Shown: piece by piece, positions 49,601 through 62,988 of the stretch | How positions within the stretch are numbered: position 1 is the stretch's first letter | Layout of the letters: each line of letters starts with the position of its first letter | Origin: Pegea sp. RAD2-039 | Taxonomy: Eukaryota; Chordata; Thaliacea; Salpida; Salpidae | Length of the DNA: 64,000 bases | Direction: 5' to 3' | NCBI GenBank assembly: GCA_034620365.1 | Contig: JAQGEQ010000179.1 | Span: 62,001-126,000, forward strand | Notes under the pieces: generated by a model | Told to the model about the DNA's origin: nothing | Database searches by the model: none | The model's input: only the letters and a program-made list of their open reading frames with translations | Translations under genes and position numbers: made by a program

Positions 49601-49741
49601 CCTCTATTCTCTTTTTTTGAGTGCAATGTTCCAGGTAAAGTTCCAAATGAGTTTGAAGTACCCTTCAAGTTTGCTGCTGAATATTTGAAGACATTTTTAA
49701 GATTTAACTCAATAACTAATCAACTGTATAAAAAAGACTAA
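46697..49741 (+). CDS. SAMD8: SAMD8 / SMSr, ceramide phosphoethanolamine synthase (about 403 aa)
   Basis: Nine coding exons from ATG at 46697 to TAA at 49739-49741. Residues 1-78 form a SAM domain ([32 protein letters not shown]). A serine-rich linker leads to a sphingomyelin-synthase-type membrane domain with about six hydrophobic segments. Conserved phrases include [36 protein letters not shown] and [11 protein letters not shown]. The catalytic triad is intact: His276, His319 and Asp323, with the spacing (43 and 4) seen in human SMS1. The N-terminal SAM domain identifies the SAMD8 branch rather than SMS1 or SMS2. In the ER it makes small amounts of ceramide phosphoethanolamine and limits ceramide. 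Length matches the human 415. The last intron (48911-49591) carries unusual sequence. Confidence 0.94.
49371..49560. repeat. GC-richer insert in the last SAMD8 intron
   Basis: The stretch stands out from the AT-rich intron around it (for example GGGCTAGACCGTGTCCAGGT). It has no coding frame. A decayed SINE-like insertion is suspected from composition alone. Confidence 0.25.
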
Positions 49742-52700
49742 ACTTCTAATTTTCTTTTTGCGCAAATCTTTTGAAATAACTTATTTTATTTTTTATGTCT
49801 ACTATTTGACTAGCTTTTCTTTTAGTGTATGTTGCTTATATGCTAGCAATTTTCATGTAATTGATAAAAAGCTGTTTATAGTACAAAATAAACAATCATT
49901 AAAGTATTTTCAAGAACTTTGGCAAAAATTTCTCAACATTTTAATGAATCAAACTTGGAAAACTTATATTCAAGGATACTTCAGTTTACAAATAGAAAAT
50001 TAAACAGTAAAAAAAGTCTTTTAAAAACCGAATGAAAATTTCTAAATACAAAAAAAAAACAAATTCAGAGAAATGTTATTAATATCAAATCGATAAACTT
50101 TATAAAAAGGCACAAAGTGTTGATAATTTAGACTAAATTTTGAGATATTCATTAAGAGTTAACGTTACAAAGTCACAACTGTTAAATAGTAAGTTTACCA
50201 GCATTATCATTAAAAAATACTTTAAAGAAAGTAGTTAGCAAAACAAAAATTTAAGTATTATTGACAACCATATTTTGTTTCTTATAAACTTTGACTTTTG
50301 AAAACAAACAATTTCCTAAATGTGATGCTTGTCATAAGATCTAATTATATAAATTGAAAATGTTCCAAGACAAGCTTTTTCTTAAGTAAAACTATTTAAA
50401 GTAGAAAGAATAATAAATTGTTTGAGCTTATAATTAAATTACAACGTTTCGTAATGCTTGTGCCAAATTATATATAAATTTCAACAATTTTGTTGAAAGT
50501 ATGGTGTGTTTGTTAAAAACAATTTTGAACCTACGTTTAGGCTTTGAATTACTTTATGACTAACAGCTAAATATAAAAATCAATTTTATAAACATCAGAA
50601 TGAAGACATTTAGAGATTTTTAAAAAAATATTTCTTTAAAAAAATTTCTTAAAAAAATTTTCTTTAAAAAAATTGCTATGCTACAGATGAATTTTATTCA
50701 AATTATTATTGAAATTATTTCAGTTAAAATGTTAAATTTTGTATATAAGTGCTTAAAGTTTTTTGTTTGATTTTCTTAAAAATAAATAAATACTTCAAAC
50801 TAATAAACCCTACTTTCAAACAGTTTTGAAAATAAAAAAAGTATCAATAACTTCAATTTTTAAGTTACATAAAGATACTTGCAATTAAAAGTTAAATATT
50901 GATATATTTCTAAAAAAAGGTATAACTAAAGTTATAACTTAGATTACACGAGGTTTTGAGAGATAAAGGCTTTTTTAAACGAGAAAGTAAACGGTCTTAT
51001 ATAAACTAATAATCTTGTGGATTATAAGTTCTAATAGTTATTCAAAAATAAGAAGTAGTGACGTTCAAGTTATTTAAAGCTATTCTACAGTGAGTACAAA
51101 CATTGTTAAAAATCTGTAAGCAATCAGTCAACTAGCAGCCTTAAAATACAAAACAAACGTAGTAAAGTTGTTATTTTTTGAACTATAAAACTTTGAAATA
51201 ACTTAATTGCAACAATGAAAAAGTCAACTTCTTTGCATTTTATAGTTTATATTAAGTGAAGTTAAAACTAAACACTTTTTCACTTTTACTACAATTAGAA
51301 TTTATATCGTAAATGTAAAAAAAAATAAAGTCATTTATAGAAAACTAGATTTGTTTACCTCAAAGTTCCCAATCAGTAAGTAATGCAAAAGAACTATTAA
51401 AAAAAATTTAAGGCTCTTAAACAGCCCAGTTTTCTCTTTATTGGTTTATTTTCTTCAAAAGTTTATTCATGAGGATTGAATTTTATACCAGCTTGTATTC
51501 TTATCATCAGCAGATTAAACACAGAATTATGAAAATTCAAAGGTTCACTTAAATCTAATTTCTTTTTTTCTTATAATCTAATCTATCTTAACACCAAATC
51601 TCTATTATTCTTGATGTTACTTTTCCATTCTCTTATTTTCTAAAGATCTGTATGATGCAAAAAGTTCAAATAAATTAAACTTCACATTTGCTTTCTAATC
51701 AATTGTGCTACAATTATAACTTACGCTTGATTAGGAATTATTCAAATTATAGTTGATAATATGATTAAAAAAAAGTTGAAATATATGTATTGCTACCATA
51801 ATTCAAAGTTTTACTTTCATTCATAAACTGCCCTCTACCTTTAATTACCATAAATTAAATCTTAAGTTGGAAATTGTTTTAGTTTACTAACCTTAAAAAG
51901 GAACTCAACAATTGATTAAAGAACTAAATTGAGAAGATTTTACAGAAGATACAAGCAGGTAAACAAGATTAGAAGATAACAATTTCTTATTTTTTATAGC
52001 ATATAATAATTAGTTTGTAGATATCAAACAAATATACATCAAAACTGAAAGCTTTCTTTTTGAATACTCAAACACTAACATCGTAATTTACAGCCAGAAA
52101 CTTTACTTTCAAGTATCATTATGAAGCGGTCAAGAGCAACTTGTGTTACTATTTTAAAGAGCAAAGTAGGCAAACATTTGTTATAAAACCTTAGTATTGA
52201 GACGGCTGAAGTTGTATTCTATCAAGTTATTGGACAGATTATTAGCAAAAAATAATATTTAAGCAATTAGTAGTAATTTGTTTTAATTTTATTTATAATT
52301 TGATTTTATTTTGTTAGTTTTTGTTATTTTTCATTATGTACAAAAGTTACTTTTTCATTTTTCTAACTTTTAGACAGGATAACCCGAGGCGATACCTTTT
52401 GATAGCATTTACTGATTTGCTAAAAATACTTTCAAACTTGTCAGTTTCCGTCTCAGCTTTTCGTCAAAATTAGATGGCAGGTAGTTATAAAAGTAGAATA
52501 CCTAAATGATTGATTGCTTTAATAAGTTTAAATTCATTTTAAACTTTAAATTTTAGTTAAAATTTGTCGAAGTGATTATCTTAATGTTTTAGTTTATAGA
52601 TTTTAAATAATATACTTGTTATAAATTTTAAAGCTTCAACAACTAGTAGATAAAATATTATGATAAACGATAGTTTAAAGGGTAGATTTATTGTTGCTTT

Positions 52701-55277
52701 ATCTGAGTTTAACAAAACAACTTCTTTCTAATCGATTTTTAACTACAAAAATAATACAATAAATATTTTTTATATTCATCAACACTATTTTTATTTGTAA
52801 ATAAACAGGTAATTTTTTGAAATATAAATTTTGTCTATTTTGTTTATTTTATGTATATAAACTTAAAGTTACAAAACTTATTTTTTTGAAATTTTGTTAT
52901 GTGCTTTGTGGTGACCGATTATAATTTTTTTTTTAAGTTTAAGAATTGCTTAAAAATGTAGTAAATGTTTTATCAAAGAACAAAATTCTTTTCTACAACA
53001 AATAAAGCTTCAAATTGAAAATGCTGAGTGCTGCTTAAATAAACTTTTTATACATACAGTATTTGTTATTTAATAACATGTTTATTTAGATAATAATGAA
53101 CCTGTAACATAAATGTTTTTTTTGCTGAAAAAAAAAGATAAAAGATAGATTATAACTTTAAAAGTAAATTAAAAGCACTTGCTAGAAAGCTAAACACGTT
53201 TTAGCTTAATGATAAGTTGAGAAATAAGAATTTGAGTATCTGTTGCAAAAACTGATTTTGAAATTTATATGAAAGAAAAAATTTTCATAACTTAAGATAA
53301 TGTTATTCTTCATATATATTATTTTAATCGTCAAGTCATAGTTCGACCAAACATTTTTAGATTATGATTTTTATTAAAGAATGCTTAGATTTTGAAGCGA
53401 TTTCGTATTAAGGTATTGTAAAATATATAATTCATTTGTTATTCATCGTTAAACATTACTCCACCTCTTACGCAAATTAATTAAAATTTAATCTTATATC
53501 AAGCATAGGATATTTAGGTCTTATTTAAATAAGATGTTGTACTTTATGTATAATTTGGATTGCGATAACCATGAAAAATTTACTTTTTTAAGTAAAAACG
53601 TACGTTTTAAAGGAAGTAACATTTTTGTCATCTGTTTGATAATTTTGTTTTTCAAATTTTTTCAATAAGCTTTCTAAATTAAGTTTTATAAGAAACGGTT
53701 CAAGTACATGATTTTTAAACGGCTGAACTCATGATTAAAATTAAAATAGCTATCATTTTTCAAACCAAGTTCTTTTAAAATTGCCAATCATATAATTCTT
53801 ATCTCTTTATTATTTGTATACTCAGGTTAAAACTATTCTTGTCCAAATTTTGAATCAAGTATTGCTTGCTTTTTAGACTTTTAAAAGTCAAGTTTCTATT
53901 TCAGTTACTTAACTTCAACAATTTATAATTTCAATATTATGTTTATAATACTTTTAAAAGTTTAAACAATTTATAGAACAAAAAACTATCTGTAAGAGAA
54001 TTTAAAAAAGAGAACTTTGTAGAATTAAAACAAGAAAAAATAGTTCCTTTATTATTAAAAAGTATCTGGCTTTATTTTTAGATTGTAGTATTTGTTTTTT
54101 CAGTTCAACATATATTGTAAGTTACTATCTACTCGAGTTAAACAAGAAAAGTTTATAAGTTTTTACTAAAACTACTTTAAAAGCTCTTTATTATTATATT
54201 ATGTTTTGATCAAAATCTTTAAAAGAATTTATATGTTGGAGTAAAGTTATTAAATTGAAAACTTTTTAATCAAATAATTTGAATTCAAATTTTGTAAATA
54301 TTCAGTAAAACGTTGTAAATGAGGTCAACTTTTTTCATAACATAACGGTAGGAATTTTACTAAAACTTTTATCGTATTTAACCGCATATGCTTGCAAGAA
54401 TCTGTGTATTTAAAAGGTTTAAATAAAAAAGAATATACTTAGTTCCTCAAAACATATCTTCGAAAGCTTTAAGTAATGTTTTAAAGTCACGCTTAACATG
54501 TGAGAAGTCGCTTAAAAAGTTTTATTTATTCTCAAACGTCTATATCAACTTTATCATGGCGGTTGTATACTTTAATATTTTAAAATTTCTTAATTAAGGT
54601 TTGTTGGATGAGTTTGCAAAAAAAAAAGTAATTTAAATTTTTCTTCGAGAAAAACAAGTTTTAAGCCTGAAATACTTCATATACTTAAAATAATTGTGAT
54701 TTAAGTCTAACATAAAACTTCTATGTTAATTTTCAGTAGCTTGACTAAAACAAAAGAAGTGTTATAAACGTTATAAACGAATAATTTTATTTTTTTTTAT
54801 TTTATATATATAAATGCGAAGGAGGGTGCCTTCTAATGATTACATCAGAATGTTTTACTTTTAGTTTACTTTATTTGAAAATATTTAATGGTAAAATTTA
54901 GCATAGAAACATCTGAATGAATTTAAACAAATGGAAAAATAAGAGCAGCTAGTTGTAGTCGAGTCCATTATCGAGATCCTATTTGAGCAGTTTTTTTGAG
55001 TAGTACGTTTTCGTATTTATCATTTACAAAATATTTTAAAGGTTTAACTATTTTAATGAAATTAGTTTATTATTTTTGTATTAAAGTTGATTAGAAATTA
55101 ATTAAAATCAAAATAACTTAAATGTATAGTTTTAAATTTGTGAATTTTATCACTTTATCTTTGATAAAAGCTAAAATGAATAAGAAATTCTAAATTACAA
55201 AGTTGGTCCTTATTGCAAGACACACAAAGTTTTTGAATTTTTTTTTCTGCATTTGTACAACTATTAAAAAACTTGTA
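49742..55277. other. Long AT-rich stretch with no gene seen
   Basis: About 5.5 kb of very AT-rich DNA. Short frames have random composition. A T/A homopolymer-rich segment lies near 50620-50680. The 3' UTR of SAMD8 is at the left and the promoter of the next gene at the right. The only recognisable item is the LINE/SINE tail remnant at 54790-54830. Confidence 0.45.
54790..54830 (-). mobile_element. Extreme 3'-end remnant of the LINE/SINE family
   Basis: On the minus strand this reads GGCACCCTCCTTCGCATTTA, then TATATATAAAATAAAA, the same ending as the SINE at 23906-24090. The similarity starts only about 20 bases before the tail, so it is a severely 5'-truncated insertion. The TATATA-type tail is that of the SINE rather than of the LINE copy. 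Confidence 0.75.
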
Positions 55278-58157
55278 ATGAGTTGTTTTGATAATTCTTC
55301 AAGATTTTTTGGATTATTGTTTTTTGCTATTGTTGAATCAGGTCAAGGTGAGAAAAATTTCCGAGCTTTTTCAGTTTTAACAAAAATAGTATTTAAGTGA
55401 TTCTTGCATATACTTTGATACGCTGACAATATATTGTCATGAACAAATGAGGGTTACATTTTTTTGATAAAACTATTTCTAAACAAATACAAAAAATCTC
55501 AAATAATAATCTTACATTTGTTTGAAAGCTCTAAGATGTGGGAAGCAAGAATGTCCTTCAACACAAACAGATTGTTGCTGGCATATGATGTACAATACTC
55601 GATCATGCTGTGTCCGGACTGACAGGGACTGGTAAGTCTTCTGTAAATGTTTTTAAACCATTTTATTTTTACAATACAGTCAGTTAAATATTAGTATACT
55701 CAAATATAAATATTGAAGGATTCAAGCCTACTATGTTTTCGCCTGAGGCTTCTTCTTTATGTTTACAAGTATCACGTAAACTAAAACTTCATCAAAATCA
55801 CTTCTACGAAGGTTTTTCAGCCTTTTTTGACTATTTAAACATTTGTCAATTAAAACTAGACTTATTTAATAATTCCAATCAACCATTAGATAAGTTTTTA
55901 TAGAATCATTTGATTGCTCGATTTTATGATTTGTTATAAAAAGATGAAGATCACAAAAATTATTCAGCTATTATATAAAATATTAATTTGAATTTTCAAA
56001 CTAAATCGAAATATGATTTTTTTATTTTTACAGATAAAATTACTTTTTATTAATTTTTTTTTGAAAGTATATTTAGCATGATCAAAAATGAAAATAAAAA
56101 AAAATCCTAAAATCTAAGTTTTAATTAACTAATTATTAATATTTCACATATTTTGAGTTTAAGTTTATCACTAATAAAAATGAATTTGATAAGTTGTTTT
56201 AATAAGAAGCTAATAATACTTTATTTTAGAGATAGTTTTTGTGAAGCTAAATAAATAATTGACAAAATATATAAAATATAAGACAAAATTCAAACTCATC
56301 TTGATTTAAAGTATGTTTGCATTTTTATAGCTACTTATTTGCCTAGTATTTAGTAGAAAAATTTTCTAAATAATTTGTAGAAATAGCACATTTAGAAATT
56401 ATTTAATTAATTTACTTACACATGTCAGATTTTACACAACAATTTTACTAAATGTATAGATAAATGATGATTAGTAGAAAACAGAAACGATAAAATTATT
56501 CAGTTTCATTAAAATTATTATTAAAAGTAGTTTAACTCAAACAATTGTTATGTTAACAAAATCATGAATAAATATTTTTATCTTGCTCATAAAATTTTTC
56601 TAGATATTTTCGTCTTTAATCTTTCATAAAAAATGCACAAGCAAAATCATTAAAAAAAACTTTCTTGTGCAAATAAACACATGTTTTCTTTATAGAGCAA
56701 TTATTTACTTAGACATATATTTCAAGTTTCTGCTAGGTCATTTACTTTTGCGTTAGTATTAATCACAACTTCAGAGAAAAATATATATTCTTTGCTGTAA
56801 TTATTTGTAAAACTTTAACAGATGATAAGCTTAGTGACTTTACTAACTTGTGTTTATTGAAGCAGAAAGAAAAACTTAATGTCAGTAAAAAGCAATTTTC
56901 ATTTTCCAAACTCTTGACTTAGTAGAAATATGTTTTTATTTCGATTAGAGTGTAGTTTCTACGCCTCAAAAAGTTAAGCTGAATATTATCTACTGATTTA
57001 ATTCTTGGATTGTTCATTCAGTGTTTTTTTTGTAAATATAAATTGATTGCTAGAAGTTTCATTGCTCAGTTTGATACAATGTCCTTTACATTGTTTTATT
57101 TTTTATTTTTACTTTAGAAACTTATTTGTAAGATTTATTGATTTCTTTTTTAAAATATTTTGTTGACTTGTTTAGATTAATTCTATTTCATCTTTAGTCA
57201 TTTCGATCATCTTTATTTACTAGAATGGATTCTTTTACAAGTTTATTTTTTTAGCTAAATACCAACAGCTTAACTAGCAATTAGATCTATTAGTTTAAAT
57301 CTTGACTTTTGGTTATTTTTGTTTAATTTTTAGGATGCTTAAACTTTCTGGAATGGCTTTTGGAGCCATTGGAGCCTTGATCTGCATGGTGATTGCCTGC
57401 TCTTGTTGTAAACGGCTTAAGCAACGATTTCAACGTAATTCTTTTTGCATTATGATAAATTCTTCCCTTCAAATTTTTCAAGACCTCTTCTAAGAAAGAA
57501 TCAATTTTATACGACCTAAATTTAGTTATCTAAATCTGCTGAACCTTATACAATCATTTCTATTTTGAATTGATAAATATTTTTGTTGCAGCGACCTGAA
57601 ATTAAATTTTTTCTGTTACTGAGCAATTTTTAACTCAATTTTATCAGGAAATTTCTAATTTATAAATGGCTTATAATTCAAGATCTGAAAATGTTGATGC
57701 AATTTGAAAGATTTATAAAATGTGACTTTCATTCGATTAGAGCTTGTAGTTTCAACTAAATGGTTTGCACTGATTTTAAATATCTGTTAAAATATCTCTT
57801 AAATAACCCTACAGCTTGAAGCTAGCTCAACTAAACTAATAACTAACTATTTAAATCGATAGTTTGCATTTAGGAAATCCAAATGACGTTTCGCCAGTAC
57901 CAGCTGCTCAAACTAACACAGCAATAAGAACTGACATCTCAAGCCCTCCTGCTTATGATGATGTGATTACTCAGAATCTCGAGTACCCAACTCCTCCATG
58001 CTACTTCAAACTTTATCCGATTAACCAGGATCGTACTTTACCGGAGCCTACTATTAGGTCACATGATAATCCAGTGTTTGAAGAAACAAGCTTATCAGAG
58101 CGTACAATCTCTAATCAACCAAAAGACAATGAGAGTGAACTCACAGTAACTAATTAA
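55278..58157 (+). CDS. Cysteine-rich single-pass membrane protein with PPAY motif (185 aa)
   Basis: Four exons join in phase: 55278-55347, 55529-55631, 57334-57434 and 57874-58157. A signal peptide (MSCFDNSSRFFGLLFFAIVES) precedes a compact cysteine-rich ectodomain (CGKQECPSTQTDCCW, then RSCC). One membrane helix (MAFGAIGALICMVIACSCC) is followed by a basic stop-transfer stretch. The ~95-residue cytoplasmic tail carries PPAYDDV, a PPxY motif that usually binds WW domains such as those of NEDD4 ligases, and a second proline-tyrosine cluster (YPTPPCYF). Small size, ectodomain CC pairs, one helix and a PPxY tail resemble Shisa, CYYR1, VOPP1 and WBP1 proteins. The cysteine spacing does not settle which, so no symbol is given. 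The 1.7 kb third intron is unusually long for the window. Confidence 0.75.
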
Positions 58158-60044
58158 TTGTTGAAACACAATTGACATCAAAGTTTATTTTATTTATTGC
58201 ATTAGTATATGCAGCAGTTGGTTGAATCTCCTATAAGTGAGATTTGTTTGTTAGCAGGTTATAACTTTTATATAAAAGTTTTTTATGGATTTTTACCTAA
58301 TCATTTACTAATGATTTAATTTAAAACTTTAAAAAATGCTAAAGTATTATCAAAACAGCATTTGATATCGACATAAGGCTGATTTGGTAAGTCAGCTCCA
58401 TTCATAAAGCCAAGCGCAGTATTACGATCGTATCTTCTTTGTTTGCTTTTACTTTGTAATCTTTGCAGCACTGTAAAATTTAATTTGTAACTAGATACTA
58501 ACTTTATAGAAACACATTTTTGAAAAGCAGATGAACTTTTTTTTAATTGGTTTTATACTTGATCTAATTATGCGTGTGGTGAATTAGCGTAAGTTTATCT
58601 GAAATGGGGAAATTGAAAGTACTTTTGAGTTTAATAAAAATGCATTTATTATTTAGCTGTTTTCAATAAGGCCAACAAATAAACCAATATTTGCATAAAT
58701 ATACAAAATTTAATTCAGTTTTATTAAAAATATTTGAAAACTGATTTTGAAAAAATGTTATTTATGCATGTTTAAAGTTAAATGTATAGATATATATATA
58801 GACAGAAAAAGTCAATTTTATAGTTTGGCAAGATACTCTGAAAGGACAATAGTAAAAATATAAATTATTTTTTGAAATTACTTTTTAAGTAAACTTTCTC
58901 TTCAAAATTACTATTAAAATAATAAAGTCTTAAACCTGTTTGAAATTTTGGTTCTAAAATCTCTTATTTTTATAATTTTTACTTTCTAAGTCATTAAAAT
59001 GTTATTGGCTTAGTAAATGTGATAGACATTTTATCCTTATAATTTCTATAATCGATGTAAGTTAAAATCATGAATAATTTTGTTTAAAGCTTTTACTAAT
59101 ATCAACAAATTTAGGACAACTTTAAAGATATCAAATTACACTTGCTATATAGTAACTATTAAAGCTGGCTGTAAAATACTAATTCAGTTCATCATTAAAC
59201 ATTTAAAAAATGAATCTATCGAAATATGAAAAAGAAATTAGTTTCATTTTTTTGTTTATTTCTAATGAACTTCCTCTAGGTGGCGCTATAGATACGACTC
59301 TCAAACCAAGGAATTTTATGAAAAGCTTGGTTTTATAAATAAATTTAAGCAAGGTTGGTTGAATAAGCAAGACTTATAATATTATCTCTAAGGGTAGAAC
59401 ATGTCATTGAGGTTTAAATCAAGTTTATACCTAAATACAAATAATAGTGTTTAAAATCACTGAGATTGTAAAAATTTCCTGATTGTTAATGAAATCAAAA
59501 TCTAGTAAAAGAGTGATGATTGCTGGTTTAAAGCTTGAATAATTTGTGAGAAGCTAGTTTTAAGAATGTTTACATTTAGAATCTTTTTAGCGAGATGTTT
59601 AAAGATGATGAATTAAGTCAGATGTCTCATCAGCTCTGATCTTAGATCTAATACAGTTCATTTTAAAATACAACTTGACAAACGGCTTAGCCGAGTGCCT
59701 TACTTGCAGACCCATTTTTAGCGCGACAAAAGGTTTTAGGACTGATTATTTGCATTTAGTAAATCTTATTTTTAAACTTGTAGAAGTCTTTGATTTGCAT
59801 AAGTTGACTCAAAGGAAATAGATTTTCATTATCAGAATCAAGTTAGAAAGCAATGTTTGGCTCAGTGTTTGAATAACTCGACCTAAAACTTGTCTCAAAA
59901 TACAAATGACTCAAGTTATTTTTGGTTTATTAGAAGATATCAAATATTCAAAAAAATTTATTTGAAATTATCAGAAGATTACATAAACCATATAACAATA
60001 ATGAAGAAATAGTTGAAAAAATCAACCATTAACTGCAAAAGCGT
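58158..60044. other. Convergent 3' region
   Basis: Between the PPAY protein gene and COX7C. No gene was seen. A short non-AT-rich word (CTCTAGGTGGCGCTATAG) sits at 59275-59292. Confidence 0.4.
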
Positions 60045-60308
60045 CTAAGAACTTGCAGCTTTTTTCATTGAATGGTTAATATACCAAAATGGAAAAGCAA
60101 ACACTGCAGTAACATAAACTGTTACTTTGGCAGCACGAACCCAAGTGTTTTGAAGAGGGTTAAAAGGCAACACATCTTTCGCTGATTCATACACATGGCA
60201 TTCTCCCTTCTCTTGAAAGATCTTAGGTTTCATTGAAGAGTTTCTTTGAAATATTCTGCTGGGTTTTGGCTGCCGAAGCATTAATTGAGTTGCAATTTTG
60301 GAAAACAT
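60045..60308 (-). CDS. COX7C: Cytochrome c oxidase subunit 7C, mitochondrial (87 aa)
   Basis: A single coding exon of 87 residues. The N-terminal ~25 residues are basic and hydrophobic (MFSKIATQLMLRQPKPSRIF), as a mitochondrial presequence. The mature part has the COX7C signature: LPFNPLQNTWVRAAKVTVYV followed by a membrane helix with AFAFPFWYINHSMKK. It matches LPF-N-W-LA-K-x-YFGSAFA-PF-H-L-K in animal COX7C. The longer N-terminus than in human (63 residues) is a local difference. The subunit is a one-helix accessory part of respiratory complex IV in the inner membrane. An acceptor (ttctttag) lies 6 bases before the ATG, so an intron splits the 5' UTR. Confidence 0.88.
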   Translation of the reverse strand: MFSKIATQLMLRQPKPSRIFQRNSSMKPKIFQEKGECHVYESAKDVLPFNPLQNTWVRAAKVTVYVTAVFAFPFWYINHSMKKAASS

Positions 60309-62988
60309 TTTGATCTAAAGAAATAATAACACATTAGTAGATTAAGCACATTAAAACCGTCTAATCATTAGCTTTTAAGAAGCAAACACAGTTCTTTAGT
60401 GATTTAAAAAATCATATTTTCAGAATTTAAAGATAATTTCATAGTAAGTAATTATATATTTTTATAAGTATAAACACAAAAGGTGAACCAAAATATAAAA
60501 GTAGATACTAAAACTAGTGATAAAACGATAATTAATATTTATTACATAATATTGAACCACAAAAATGAATACTGCATAAAAAACTTAACTTAAAACAAAA
60601 TGATATTTATGAAAACACTAAAGACATAAAAAAGTTAAAATATCTACAAGAACAATATATTTAAATAATGATTAAACAAACTATTCAAAGTATAAAAATA
60701 AAAAAAAGTAAAATATTCAAAATTCATCAATACTCAAATAATTATATATTATAAAAACTTAATTTTCAATATGTAGTGTAACTTAAATAATTTAATAAAC
60801 TATAAGTATACAAAAAAATTACCTTAAACCTATAATTACCTACCTAAGATATAATAACATTAAAGTTTCATCTTATAGATACTTATTTTAGATTAAAAAA
60901 AGTAAATAAATAATCACTAAGAAGCAACTGTTCAGCAATTATAAAACCAATTAACATAGATACTTATAAAAAATATTTTTTTAATAAAATCAAAATAAAA
61001 GAAATTTAATCTGAAAAATAACCATTTTGTAAAAGACAAATTATCTGATCAAAAAACAGAGGTAGAATCTTATATTTCTAAGAAAACATCAAAGAGATAA
61101 AAGTAATAAAAAATTACATCCATTATTTAATTTCATAAATTGTAAATTAGTTAAAAAAAAATATCTAGGTACTAATAACTAATTTGTTATAATAAATACT
61201 TTAAAAAAATTATAAAAAACCATTAATTCAGAAAATTAATAAAAATAATATTCCAAGTATTCAACATTTTTTAAATAAGCTATTTTTTTGCACAAAAATA
61301 ACATTTAAAGATGAAACAATATTTTAGAAATATAAACACAAAATCTTAGAGATGAGTAAATAAAATAAGATATAATAACATAGTCTTAAACTCTCATTAT
61401 CAATTATTTCATTACATGCCAAATCACTTTACTGTAACAATAATTAGATGATATCAATTAAACCAATAAAAAATTTAAAGATTTAAAACTCACTTGATTA
61501 GCTTAAAAACTGCTTAGGTATAGTATTGGATGTTTTTGACCTCGGCAAATTCTACAGTGCTACTAAAACTTTTTTTAAAATTATTTTTTCTAACAATATC
61601 ATTTATTAGCTTAAACATAGTCAAACTAGAAATCACAATACTAATATATAAGAGTGTTTGAAAAAATTTTGAATATAAATTTTATTACTTTATAGGAAAA
61701 ATAATCAATAAATGATTAAGCGACTTGATATACAAATGGTTAAGTCGATTAATTGGGCTTTGAATGCGTGAGTTCTAATATTTTAAAAACTCTATAATTC
61801 CAAATTGAATATAGCTAATTTAAAGTTTGTTTTAATTCTTTATCGTAAAAATTAATTCTTTATCTCAAAAAAATATTTTTTACATGATGATATATTTTCA
61901 CTAGACAGTCTTATTCTAAAACAAGATTTGAATTGATAAAGAAGCAGGTTTGACAAGTTTTTCATAAATATATCGAATAAGCCGGTAGACACTAGGGTAA
62001 AACTATTTCTTCTATCATTTGTTATAAACGACATTGTAAACGAAATCGTTATTAAGATATTTTGACTTGTAACATTTTTAAAGGTTTAAGAAACTTTATA
62101 ATGGTATTACGAGTCTAGAAATTTTTATACCGCTAGAAAACGAGTTAGTACATTTGGCCAGTCAAGCGTAAATGTCACATGACTCATCATTTTCCAGTTT
62201 TACGCATTTGTAGTTAAAATTTGATCTTAGCAATCTATTTACGTTAAACAATTATTTAAGATATAATGAAAATTTCACACCATTTCATTAATTTCCAAAA
62301 CATTTGCAGTAAACAAATCCCGTAGTTAGAGAAACGACCCCTTGAAGTTGCATATTTTTAAAGCGTTGTCTTTGCAAGGAACTTCTATTTAATGTACTGG
62401 ATGTTAAAGAAAACTAGGGTGTCAACTGGGAAGATTACCGCTACATAGACGGCTTCAAAGTTATTTTCAATATCTTACAGTTTTATGGCTATCTATAAAC
62501 TTTATGATATTTATTAACATTAAAACGTTTTCAGTTTATGCTAGGTGTTAGCTTTATAAACTATATAGTTAAACAAGAAATCATTTTGTTACTGAATAGA
62601 ATAAGAAATATATGAATTAAAAACATATTTTGTTTTCTCCAATTTTATTCTTGAAACTTTTTGAGGTGACATATCAATTTTAGAGTTACATTTTATTAGT
62701 GTAAATGTATTTATGTTTATTTCTTAAACCACCTACGAGATGCATTACTATTTGATTTTACAAATTTCAAGTCAGATTATCAATTTAGTTTAAAAACTAT
62801 CTTAGATTGCAAATAATAATTATTTTCAGATAATTTCTATTTTCGCAGCCATATCTTTTTATTTTTATTTTTACATTGTAAAATTTTTAATAACCATTGT
62901 TTAGTTGTTCTTAGCTTAATACTTTTTCTTGTTGTTGAAAAATTTTGTAATTTTTAGTCTATTTCTATTCGATCCAATAGCTTTCTTT
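60309..62988. other. AT-rich stretch, probably including the COX7C 5' UTR intron
   Basis: No coding exon was seen. The acceptor just upstream of the COX7C ATG means its untranslated first exon and promoter are somewhere here, perhaps near 61500, but the site was not fixed. Confidence 0.4.

Noticed and set aside
49742..55277. Genes in the long AT-rich gap
   Set aside because: All frames are short, dominated by F, K, N, I and L codons as expected for random AT-rich DNA, with no consistent splice joins.
59275..59292. CTCF-like word CTCTAGGTGGCGCTATAG
   Set aside because: It resembles the core motif, but one short match in 64 kb proves nothing and the presence of CTCF in this organism is unknown.
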